Of a DNA stretch of 64,000 nucleotides, positions 8,119 to 15,078 are shown piece by piece. Below the pieces are notes generated by a model that worked only from the letters and a program-made list of their open reading frames with translations, did no database searches and was not told where the DNA came from. Both the position numbers and the translations under genes were made by a program. Numbering within the stretch: the stretch's first letter is position 1; each line of letters opens with the position of its first letter. The stretch is from Prosthecobacter fusiformis (lineage in GTDB: Bacteria; Verrucomicrobiota; Verrucomicrobiia; Verrucomicrobiales; Verrucomicrobiaceae): positions 62,001 through 126,000 of the forward strand of contig NZ_SOCA01000006.1 in NCBI RefSeq assembly GCF_004364345.1, read 5' to 3'.

Positions 8119-9078
8119 TCATTGATCTTCGTTGAGGATGACGGTGCGGGTGGGGCGGTTGGAGTTGAACTTGCCCTTTTGGTCAAAGGTCATGATCGTA
8201 TCGGGACTGATGGCGCTCTGCATGACATTGCCAGTCTGCACCTGGGGATTGTCACGCATGGTGATGAGACCTGACACGCCGTCATACACAGCGTTGCGGC
8301 AAAAAGCGCGCTGAAGCTCCCCTTCGGGGCTGACCTTTTCGATCCTGACCATGGGGCCGGAGGCGATGGCTTTGTTGACTGGATTAGGCTTTTCAGCAGC
8401 GCCTTTTTTCTTAGACAGGATGGGGTCCGTTTTATTGGCCTGCGGTTCCTTTTTCTTGTTCTGCTCCTCTTGGTTGAGGTGGACGATGAGCTCCTCGCAT
8501 TCGATGTAGAACTGAGGATGGCGGGCGCGGACGTTGCCTGTGTAGATGAGGATGCCTGTATCCGGATTAAAGACGGAATTGTCCGCCTCAATGACGACCA
8601 CGGGTTTCCTGGCAGCGCTGGCTTCAGGAGGCGCATCGTTCAGCGGCTGGAGGAGCATGGGTTTTGGTCCCTCGGCGGCTGGTGGCTGGTCGGCAGGAGT
8701 GGTAGTGGCAGTTGTTCCAGCAGGGGGCGCATCTGCATTGGCCTCATTGCGTGCATCCAGCATCCGTTGAGCTTCGGGCAGCAGGGTCTTGGCGGCAGCT
8801 TTGGCCGCTTCAGCCGCCTGGGCCTTGATCTCCGGGGATTGCATGGCCGCTTTGGCGGCATCAGTCAGGTTCCCGGGCAGGTTACCCATCAGGCCCCTGG
8901 CGGTTTCCTTGGCTTTGTCCAGTTCGCCGTTGGACTGGGCTTGGCGCAGTTTTTCAGCGGCGTCCTGAAGCTGTTTTTTCTGGTCCGTCGTGGGGGTGGA
9001 CATGCGCGTAGCGCCCTGTCCGCTGGCGGACAAAACCATGCAGCCCAGGGCCGTGGCGATGGTGAAGAGGGTTCTCAT
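8119..9078 (-). CDS. lptA: LptA/OstA-like periplasmic LPS transport protein with long N-terminal extension
   Basis: The 319-residue protein has a signal peptide (about 1-20). A helical, Ala/Lys/Gln-rich region follows (about 30-110), then a Pro/Thr/Ala linker. The C-terminal part (about 160-315) resembles the OstA/LptA beta-jellyroll, for example the stretch containing FNPDTGILIYTGNVRARHPQ. LptA forms the periplasmic bridge for LPS. Classical LptA is about 185 residues, so the helical extension is unusual. The ATG at 9078 begins one base after the lptC stop, which fits translational coupling and gives a clean signal peptide. A more upstream Met (9132) would overlap lptC and bury the signal. 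Placement between lptC and lptB supports the call. Confidence 0.8.
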   Translation of the reverse strand: MRTLFTIATALGCMVLSASGQGATRMSTPTTDQKKQLQDAAEKLRQAQSNGELDKAKETARGLMGNLPGNLTDAAKAAMQSPEIKAQAAEAAKAAAKTLLPEAQRMLDARNEANADAPPAGTTATTTPADQPPAAEGPKPMLLQPLNDAPPEASAARKPVVVIEADNSVFNPDTGILIYTGNVRARHPQFYIECEELIVHLNQEEQNKKKEPQANKTDPILSKKKGAAEKPNPVNKAIASGPMVRIEKVSPEGELQRAFCRNAVYDGVSGLITMRDNPQVQTGNVMQSAISPDTIMTFDQKGKFNSNRPTRTVILNEDQ

Positions 9079-9079
9079 A

Positions 9080-9595
9080 TCAGTTGGATGGTTGGTTTCC
9101 CTCCGTTTTGCCAGAGACCGGGTCCATGTCAAAGATCAATGTGCGGACATGTCCTTTCATGCTTCCGATGGAGTTGGCGGTATCGAAGACCATGGTGTCT
9201 CCTTCCATTTGAAAATCGGCCCGGGCCACCAGACTGCGCTCACCACTGCGGAGGATCTGATCCTGCATGTGGTAAATGGCGCTTTTGAGGTCCACGCGGA
9301 GGTTTTCTGCGGGATCTTCAGCATAGATTTCGACAACGACTTTTTCTGCGGACAGACGTTCTTCATCCAGGCGTGTGAGAGTATCCGCCGTGAGCAATGA
9401 CGAGGGCTTGCCTTCGCTGAAGGAAGGGACAATGACGTTTTTGTTCACGAAACCAAGCGGGATCATTTTGCCGATGGCGCTCATGCCATCGGACTCTGCC
9501 GGGTCGGTGGTAGTTTGGGATAAGGCGATGGCGGAAAGGGCGACGAGACCCAGCATCAACCAGGGCCGCAAACTCAGGGTGGTGTCTGGCCTCAT
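9080..9595 (-). CDS. lptC: LptC-like LPS export protein
   Basis: The 171-residue product has one N-terminal hydrophobic anchor (about residues 10-26) and a periplasmic part that can form the LptC beta-jellyroll. Signature conservation is weak; the assignment rests on size, topology and position between kdsA and lptA. It would hand LPS from LptBFG to LptA. The stop codon of kdsA lies just upstream, with one base between the two genes, and its own stop is one base from the lptA start. The alternative is a diverged second OstA-like protein, but function in LPS export is likely either way. Confidence 0.72.
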   Translation of the reverse strand: MRPDTTLSLRPWLMLGLVALSAIALSQTTTDPAESDGMSAIGKMIPLGFVNKNVIVPSFSEGKPSSLLTADTLTRLDEERLSAEKVVVEIYAEDPAENLRVDLKSAIYHMQDQILRSGERSLVARADFQMEGDTMVFDTANSIGSMKGHVRTLIFDMDPVSGKTEGNQPSN

Positions 9596-9596
9596 T

Positions 9597-10427
9597 TTAA
9601 GCTTCCTCCGTCACAAGGGTGTGAATGCGCCGCAGTTTTTCTACCACCATGGCAATGTCCGACATGGGGACCTGATTGGGGCCATCCGAGAAGGCTTTGG
9701 CTGGATTCGGGTGGGTTTCCATAAAGACGCCATCGCATCCGGCGGCTACCGCTGCACGGGCCAAGACGGGTGCCAGCTTGCCGTCGCCACCTGTGGTGGT
9801 GCCCAGGCCGCCCGGGCGTTGTACGGAATGAGTCGCGTCAAAAATGACCCGATAGCCCAGCTCCCGCATCCAGTATAGCGACCTCATATCCGTTACCAAG
9901 TTTTGATAACCAAACGTGGTTCCGCGTTCAGTAAAAAGAAAGTTTTCGCAGCCGGTGCTGATGAGTTTTTCGGCGATGTTTTTGACATCCCAGGGAGCCA
10001 TGAATTGGCCTTTCTTCACGTTCACGGCGCGGCCGGTTTCTCCGGCGGTAAGGATGAGATCCGTCTGGCGGCTGAGGAAGGCAGGGATCTGCAGCAGGTC
10101 GATGTGCTCAGCGGCGATTTTGGCTTCTTCCGGGGAGTGCACATCGGTGGTGACGGGAACGCCCAGCTTCCGGCCGATTTCGGCAAGGATGCGGCAGCCG
10201 TCTTTGACGCCCAGGCCACGGTAGGAGCTGATGGCGCTGCGGTTGGCCTTGTCGTAAGAGGCTTTGAAGACCCATTTCAGCCGCAGGCTGTTGGCGATGG
10301 CTCCGAGGCGCTCGGCCACCTCCCAGATAAATTCCTCACTCTCGATGACGCAGGGACCGAGAATGAACAAAGGCTGCGTACCATCCACTGGCACGGAGCC
10401 CACCTTGACGACGGGGAGAGGGAGCAT
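9597..10427 (-). CDS. kdsA: 3-deoxy-8-phosphooctulonate (Kdo-8-P) synthase
   Basis: KdsA condenses phosphoenolpyruvate with arabinose 5-phosphate to Kdo-8-phosphate, the first committed step to the Kdo of LPS. From ATG at 10427 the product is 276 residues, the usual size. Visible motifs include FILGPCVIESEE near residue 25, FKASYDKANRSAISSYRG, TDVHSPEEA, and FDATHSVQRPGG. The Cys in GPCVIES matches the metal ligand of metal-dependent KdsA (for example Aquifex), where the E. coli type has Asn. The frame stays open upstream to 10580, but those 51 extra codons show no family similarity. It heads the operon into lptC. Confidence 0.95.
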   Translation of the reverse strand: MLPLPVVKVGSVPVDGTQPLFILGPCVIESEEFIWEVAERLGAIANSLRLKWVFKASYDKANRSAISSYRGLGVKDGCRILAEIGRKLGVPVTTDVHSPEEAKIAAEHIDLLQIPAFLSRQTDLILTAGETGRAVNVKKGQFMAPWDVKNIAEKLISTGCENFLFTERGTTFGYQNLVTDMRSLYWMRELGYRVIFDATHSVQRPGGLGTTTGGDGKLAPVLARAAVAAGCDGVFMETHPNPAKAFSDGPNQVPMSDIAMVVEKLRRIHTLVTEEA

Positions 10428-10941
10428 GAGATCAAATGTAACCGCGAGGCGGCATGTGCCATCCAGCGTTTCGCAGGATAGCGAGCCGAGTCCGTGCTGA
10501 CAACCTGCAAGTGAGTCAGAAGGATGATCCGAAGGAAGGGTCTTGAGAGTGGATTTCACGCAGGCCAGTATCACTGCCACTTGGCGACTTTTGAAAAGAT
10601 GGGGAAATGGGGAGAGATTTCATTTTTCCCCATTTGGGGATTTGGCGGCTAATGTCTTGGAAATCAGTGGTTTGTGATGGGGATGAGTTTCCCCATGGAT
10701 TCCCCCACGGGGAATTTTTGGGGGATGAAATGGGGGCGGATCGCCCGATGCGAGGCAGGGGAGATGAATTCGGCAGTTTCATTGAGCGCAGGGTCATGAG
10801 GCCAAGCTTGTGGATGTGGGCGGCAATCCCAATGCCGTCGCTGTGAATTTCGACGGCCTGCCTGGGCTGCACAAGGCGAGAGCACCCCCACTTGCGCTAA
10901 GTGGAGAATAAAGTTGGGCACCTGTGCCTGGGTATCATTCT
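10428..10941. other. 514-base non-coding stretch upstream of kdsA, rich in GGGGA repeats
   Basis: This gap probably holds the kdsA operon promoter. Its striking content is about ten copies of GGGGA or its complement TCCCC between 10601 and 10762, several arranged as inverted repeats (listed separately). A small hairpin, CCACTT/AAGTGG, lies at 10888-10904. Open frames here on the minus strand are low-complexity and are not called. Confidence 0.55.
10601..10762. repeat. Cluster of GGGGA / TCCCC repeats with nested hairpins
   Basis: GGGGA occurs at 10601, 10609, 10636, 10679, 10709, 10721 and 10758, and TCCCC at 10627, 10690 and 10701. AAATGGGGA (10605-10613) pairs perfectly with TCCCCATTT (10627-10635). 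ATTCCCC (10699-10705) pairs with GGGGAAT (10709-10715) ahead of a T run. The spacing is irregular, so it is not a simple tandem repeat. Confidence 0.7.
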
Positions 10942-11265
10942 TTAGGATTTCGGTACATTGAGGTCATTGCCCTCCTTTGTGCCGACGGTGATGCTGCGGA
11001 GGCGCTCTTTGGGAATGATGATGGTGTAGTCATTCCGGTTTTTGAGGCTGAGAACAACCCATGCTGGGTAAACCTCCACCCAGGGGTCTTCTTTGATGGA
11101 AGTGCTGGCTCCCGGCAGGCCTTTATCGAAACGGGTGTATCCATGAACAGAATCTTTGTGATCCAGGTAATAGATGGATTCGACGCGCCCTGAAAACAGC
11201 CGATCCGGTGACTTGCCGCAACTCATCGGCAGAAACAGCAGGGGCAGCAAAATCAGGGCTTTCAT
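10942..11265 (-). CDS. Small exported protein, probable lipoprotein, unknown function
   Basis: The 107-residue product begins with a hydrophobic leader ending in FLPMSCGKS. The Cys at residue 16 could be lipidated, though Pro at the -3 position is atypical for a lipobox. The mature part is short, mixed-charge and predicted mostly beta (VESIYYLDHKD, WVVLSLKNRNDYTIIIPKERL). I do not recognise a family. It stands alone on the minus strand, about 500 bases upstream of kdsA, and no promoter or terminator is obvious. The leader and balanced composition argue for a real gene. Confidence 0.65.
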   Translation of the reverse strand: MKALILLPLLFLPMSCGKSPDRLFSGRVESIYYLDHKDSVHGYTRFDKGLPGASTSIKEDPWVEVYPAWVVLSLKNRNDYTIIIPKERLRSITVGTKEGNDLNVPKS

Positions 11266-11416
11266 AACGGAAGTGGGCAGACGGGGAATTCCACCGTCTT
11301 ATCACAACGGCAGGAACTCGTCGAGAATGTCTATCAGTGATTCCCGTGTGACGGGGCCACGGTGACCCAGGCTATTTTAACTTGTCTTGCGGCTCTCACC
11401 TGAATGTAATGCCTGC

Positions 11417-12109
11417 ATGAGTGAAGACGAACCCAAAAAGGGCTGGGGATGCATGCAGTGGGGGGCTGTGTTGGGAGTCATCATTCTACTTGTTGGCTTT
11501 TTCAGCTCTATCGGCAGCAGTCTCGTTACTAGGAGTCGTCAAATGATAGGTGCCAGCAATGCTGGCCAGATTGTGGGGCTGCTGCTGACTTACGCCAGTG
11601 AGTATAACGGTGTCTTCCCTGACCATGGGAAAGACCTTACCAAGCTGACGTCCAATGACGTCTTTCGGGTATTGTTTAAAGAGGGTCTCATTCAGGATGA
11701 AACGATCTTTGGTTGCCCGCTGTCAGGAGTCTTGCCGGATAAAAATTTCGGCGCGGCACCTGATTACGCGCAGGCTCTGATGCCGGGGGAGAATCATTGG
11801 ATGTTCACGGCAGGTCTCAGCGCGACCGCACCTTCGCATTACCCGCTGGTGATGGAGGATGCCGTCACTTCTACCTGGCCACCCCAGTGGAGCCCCTCTT
11901 CAAAATCGTTCTTTAGTTTCGCGCCACCTAAGAATCGTCCTTCCGGTTCTGCATGGAAGGATGGCAGCATTCTTGCCGCTTTCAATGATGGCTCCGTGCA
12001 GCCGGTGAAGCTAACGCTCAAAAACGGAATTTTGAGCCTTCCCAAAAGTGTCCTGAAACCCGAGGGGAAAACGCCCCTCCCTGAATTGAAGATTTTGGAT
12101 GTTGAGTAA
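11417..12109 (+). CDS. Membrane-anchored pseudopilin-like protein of unknown function
   Basis: From ATG at 11417 the product has 230 residues: a short charged N-terminus, one membrane helix (about residues 15-34), then a globular exported part. The helix is followed by AGQIVGLLLTYASEYNGVFPD and the C-terminus has AAFNDGSVQPV. This resembles the arrangement of DUF1559 and type II pseudopilin-like proteins common in Planctomycetes and Verrucomicrobia (N-terminal helix, then an H/D-G-S-V motif near the end). The canonical prepilin cleavage site is not evident. A frame start at 11387 would add ten residues without a better signal. Function is unknown. Confidence 0.7.
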   Translation: MSEDEPKKGWGCMQWGAVLGVIILLVGFFSSIGSSLVTRSRQMIGASNAGQIVGLLLTYASEYNGVFPDHGKDLTKLTSNDVFRVLFKEGLIQDETIFGCPLSGVLPDKNFGAAPDYAQALMPGENHWMFTAGLSATAPSHYPLVMEDAVTSTWPPQWSPSSKSFFSFAPPKNRPSGSAWKDGSILAAFNDGSVQPVKLTLKNGILSLPKSVLKPEGKTPLPELKILDVE

Positions 12110-12132
12110 TAATCTGTTAGGGGGGCGGGAGA

Positions 12133-12164
12133 TTGATCCCAGTTTTCTGATTTCTAGTTATAAT
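12133..12164 (+). promoter_or_regulatory. Candidate sigma-70 promoter
   Basis: TATAAT at 12159-12164 matches the -10 consensus exactly. The best -35, TTGATC at 12133-12138, is 20 bases away, longer than optimal. It lies about 40 bases before the thioredoxin-like gene. Confidence 0.4.
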
Positions 12165-12202
12165 TTAGGTTAGGCTTGAAACACGGACGAGTTGTTGGCG
12201 TA

Positions 12203-12652
12203 ATGGATTCTCTCATGAAAATCATTGCCAGCGTCTTTCTCTTGGTCCTCAGCGTTGCCGTTCCCCACCTCATCCATGCGGAGGAGTTCGATTCCCGCGA
12301 TGCCATCGGGATCACCTCAGGCCGCAGCGTGGCTGCCGCTTTGAAGCGTGCGGAGAAAGAGAACAAGCAAGTTCTGGTCTTTGCGGTGGACGAGACCAAA
12401 AAGTCTCAGAGTTTCCACATCAAAGGGATGCTGGAGTTCGAGGAGACCAAACAACAGGTGCGCGATCACTTCATCCTCGTGGTCACTGATTTTAAGGACA
12501 AGAACATCAGGGCCATCGTGGCCAACGAGAGCACCGAACGGCCCTTCTACATCCTCTTCAACAAGGATGGCAGCGTCGTCCAAAAAGGCACAACTGCGAT
12601 GGGCGGGACCCTGGGTGCCAAACTGGTGAAGGAATGGACGGAGAAGAAGTGA
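12203..12652 (+). CDS. Exported thioredoxin-fold-like protein lacking CxxC
   Basis: The 149-residue product (145 if the ATG at 12215 is used) has a clear Sec signal peptide ending HLIHAEE. The mature part has the strand-helix pattern of thioredoxin-like proteins: a KQVLVFAVDE strand, a long helix, a HFILVVTDFKD strand and ERPFYILFNKDGSVV, which resembles the cis-Pro region of thioredoxins. No CxxC is present, so a redox role is unlikely. It lies tail-to-tail with the DUF262 gene at 12703. Family membership is tentative and the function unknown. Confidence 0.7.
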   Translation: MDSLMKIIASVFLLVLSVAVPHLIHAEEFDSRDAIGITSGRSVAAALKRAEKENKQVLVFAVDETKKSQSFHIKGMLEFEETKQQVRDHFILVVTDFKDKNIRAIVANESTERPFYILFNKDGSVVQKGTTAMGGTLGAKLVKEWTEKK

Positions 12653-12664
12653 GGCTGGTACCAG

Positions 12665-12693
12665 GCCCCCTCCATACAGGGATGCAAGGGGGC
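12665..12693. terminator. Weak hairpin between convergent genes
   Basis: GCCCCCT (12665-12671) pairs with AGGGGGC (12687-12693) in the 50-base gap between the thioredoxin-like gene and the end of the DUF262 gene. There is no T run, so termination is uncertain. Confidence 0.35.
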
Positions 12694-12702
12694 GGTGTGT
12701 TC

Positions 12703-15078
12703 TCATGAAGGAGAGTGCGTATCGCGGTGGTTGCGCGCGGTCCGCACGATGTCATCAATGGCAGATTCGATTGCTCCGCGCATTACCTGTCTGTGCAGCC
12801 TGTTGTTTTCATCAGGAGCAAAACCGATGGTTTGGAAGGCATCGGATACATCTTTCCGCATCGTTTGGGAGTGACGTTGGAAAAGAGAGAGGCCGAAGGC
12901 GTGATTTTGGAAAGTGATATCAAGGGCGATGATGCACCTATCTGACAGTTTCCAGTTAAGATAAGCGCATGGAGTTTCGCTGCGGGTAGGATGATAACCC
13001 GGGTTGCTAAAAGGAGTCAGTTTACCTTTTTTATGCTTTTCTGAAAGCAGGTCCAGATACAGGACATAACTGTAAAGCTCGAAGTGTTTACTGCGTCCAT
13101 CACGCCCTTCTAGAAGAGAAGCTGTTCCTGGGCCTGGACGAATGATGAAATCCCCGCAGGCAGCTATCGTTTGGGGCCACTTAACGATGAGATATCGCCA
13201 CTCTTGCTTTATTGACTGGGGTGAAGAGACCGCGTCATCAATGATAGCCTGCAAGGATGCGGCGACTGCATTATCCAGATTGATGAATTTAAGGACCGAT
13301 CGCAGGGATTCACGTTGCAGCTCGATTTCCAAGTCTTCATAGCCTCCTTGCAGCAGGCGTTTCCACCTATGGGTATCAGACGCGCGATAGTGAATCAGAT
13401 GGAAGCTGCGATCTGGCATCTCGAAGTCGCCCTTCGCAATGAGCGCACGCTCCAGGCGATATTCCTTGTCGGAGATCTTGTCTTTGGTTGGAAAGACGTG
13501 GCGGGCGCGTTGGAAGTAGAAATGAAAGCTATTTTGGAAGGCCTTATCTTCGGTATGGCTCCATGCGGTTTGCTTGTCTGGAAGGTAGGTATCGAGGATG
13601 CCTGAAAATTTCAGAAGAAACTCGATCTGACCGTCGAAAAAGGGATGCCTTTCAGCTTCATGGAGGACGGGCCACCAGGAGTCGTTGCGTTTAAGAAGCT
13701 GAGCCTTGAGCTGTTCTTCACGGATCTGTTGTGTATCAAATCCTCCAACCTCTAGGGATGACGCAAAATGCTCCACGATGTTGTCTGCCTCTTTGATCAG
13801 ACTGGCGATGGATCTCTGGCTGCGGTTGAAATAGTCCAGGGTGTAGCGGGTGTTTACAGCAAGATTGTGAATGATCCGCATCCACTCTCCAAAGGCTTCT
13901 GGATCTATTTTGTTAGGCAGGGTGTGATTAACATGATAAGCAGCATAAGCGGACAGGCGCACAAGCTCCGCATATTCCAGCGGTTTGGCATTGTTGAGCA
14001 AGGTCTCAAAAAAGGCTTTTTCATCGAAGGGATGTTTCTCAGGGAGCCAGCTTTGGAACTTGGATGACAAGCCGCACCAACGATCTAACAGCACCGTGAG
14101 GGTGATGATGAAAAGTTTATCTGCGGACTCGATGAACAGAGAGCTTGTCAGGCTTGTTTCGTCTTGGTTCAGAGCCTTCACCCGTTCTTCCCATCGGGCG
14201 TCACCGGTCGGTCGGGTAATGATGGCTACGGCTCGGACAAGACGCATGACCTTATCGTCGAAGAGGGTTTCGGGATCCCGGTAGTTCCAAAAAAGGTCGG
14301 TCCATTTCTTGTCGATGCGGTTGCTAAAATGCTGTTTCAAGGAGCCTTGGCTGCCATCGGGCAAAAGAGTGTCGTTCTGAAACAGCTCACCGATCTTTTC
14401 TTCCAGCCGGGCCTTAAAGGTCTCGAAAACGGTCAGGGGCTTTCCCCGTGCGTTCATTTTGATATAAAGGTCATCGGAAAGATTGAAGCGGTCCAGATTC
14501 AGCAGTTGAAAGGTGATGTTGCTGAGGCGGCAGTAAGCATTTTTGCTGTCATGGAAGTGTGCATGGATGGTGTCCAGCATTGTGAGCGCCCCTTTGATCG
14601 TCAGATCATAATGCCAAGCATTGAAAAACCAGGACTGGTCCGTAATGATCTCTGTCAGCTTTTTTGAGCCGGGCATGGGACCGGGGTTGAAGGCGACCAG
14701 GGCATCAAAGAAATCCGTGGAGCTGGGGCGGACTGCATAGGTGAAGCGGGATCTTCCCTCGTGCCGCATTCTGGAGGAAAAATCAGCATACTGGCCTTCA
14801 TGACATGCCAGATACCAATGCAGCAGCAAGAGGGTGGTCAGGCGTTGCTGACCATCCAGGGGACAGAACGCCTTCTCGTTGTCCTGGCTGCCGTAAACGA
14901 AATCCAAATCCAAGGCAGGGGATTCTGTGGTCAGGGCTTGGTGGATGGATTGGAGAAACAAGGTGCGAACTTCAGAGGCGGTTTCCCGCCCTTGGGCGTA
15001 ATCGCGCTGAATGAGGGGGATTTTGACCTTCTCCTGTGTTTGAATGAGGCCGTAAAAACTGGTTCGTTTGCCGTTCAT
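12703..15078 (-). CDS. DUF262 domain protein with long C-terminal region (candidate defence/restriction partner)
   Basis: The 791-residue protein starts with a DUF262 (GmrS-like, ParB-fold) domain: IPLIQRDYAQG at residues 20-30 and LDGQQRLTTL at 74-83 are its two hallmark motifs. DUF262 domains in GmrSD-type enzymes bind nucleotide and are tied to cleavage of modified DNA. The remaining roughly 600 residues are unfamiliar and show no HNH or other nuclease motif that I can see. The ATG overlaps the stop of the upstream DUF262-DUF1524 gene by four bases, so the two are almost surely co-translated. One reading is that this protein regulates or targets its partner nuclease. Confidence 0.85.
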   Translation of the reverse strand: MNGKRTSFYGLIQTQEKVKIPLIQRDYAQGRETASEVRTLFLQSIHQALTTESPALDLDFVYGSQDNEKAFCPLDGQQRLTTLLLLHWYLACHEGQYADFSSRMRHEGRSRFTYAVRPSSTDFFDALVAFNPGPMPGSKKLTEIITDQSWFFNAWHYDLTIKGALTMLDTIHAHFHDSKNAYCRLSNITFQLLNLDRFNLSDDLYIKMNARGKPLTVFETFKARLEEKIGELFQNDTLLPDGSQGSLKQHFSNRIDKKWTDLFWNYRDPETLFDDKVMRLVRAVAIITRPTGDARWEERVKALNQDETSLTSSLFIESADKLFIITLTVLLDRWCGLSSKFQSWLPEKHPFDEKAFFETLLNNAKPLEYAELVRLSAYAAYHVNHTLPNKIDPEAFGEWMRIIHNLAVNTRYTLDYFNRSQRSIASLIKEADNIVEHFASSLEVGGFDTQQIREEQLKAQLLKRNDSWWPVLHEAERHPFFDGQIEFLLKFSGILDTYLPDKQTAWSHTEDKAFQNSFHFYFQRARHVFPTKDKISDKEYRLERALIAKGDFEMPDRSFHLIHYRASDTHRWKRLLQGGYEDLEIELQRESLRSVLKFINLDNAVAASLQAIIDDAVSSPQSIKQEWRYLIVKWPQTIAACGDFIIRPGPGTASLLEGRDGRSKHFELYSYVLYLDLLSEKHKKGKLTPFSNPGYHPTRSETPCAYLNWKLSDRCIIALDITFQNHAFGLSLFQRHSQTMRKDVSDAFQTIGFAPDENNRLHRQVMRGAIESAIDDIVRTARNHRDTHSPS

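Noticed and set aside
10428-10580. A 51-codon N-terminal extension of kdsA
   Set aside because: KdsA proteins normally begin close to the ATG at 10427; the extension has no conserved text and would place the start within likely leader sequence.
10516-10872. A 118-codon minus-strand frame across the GGGGA cluster
   Set aside because: Its protein is mostly Ser/Pro/Ile from repeat translation and it overlaps the upstream region of kdsA without a plausible start signal.
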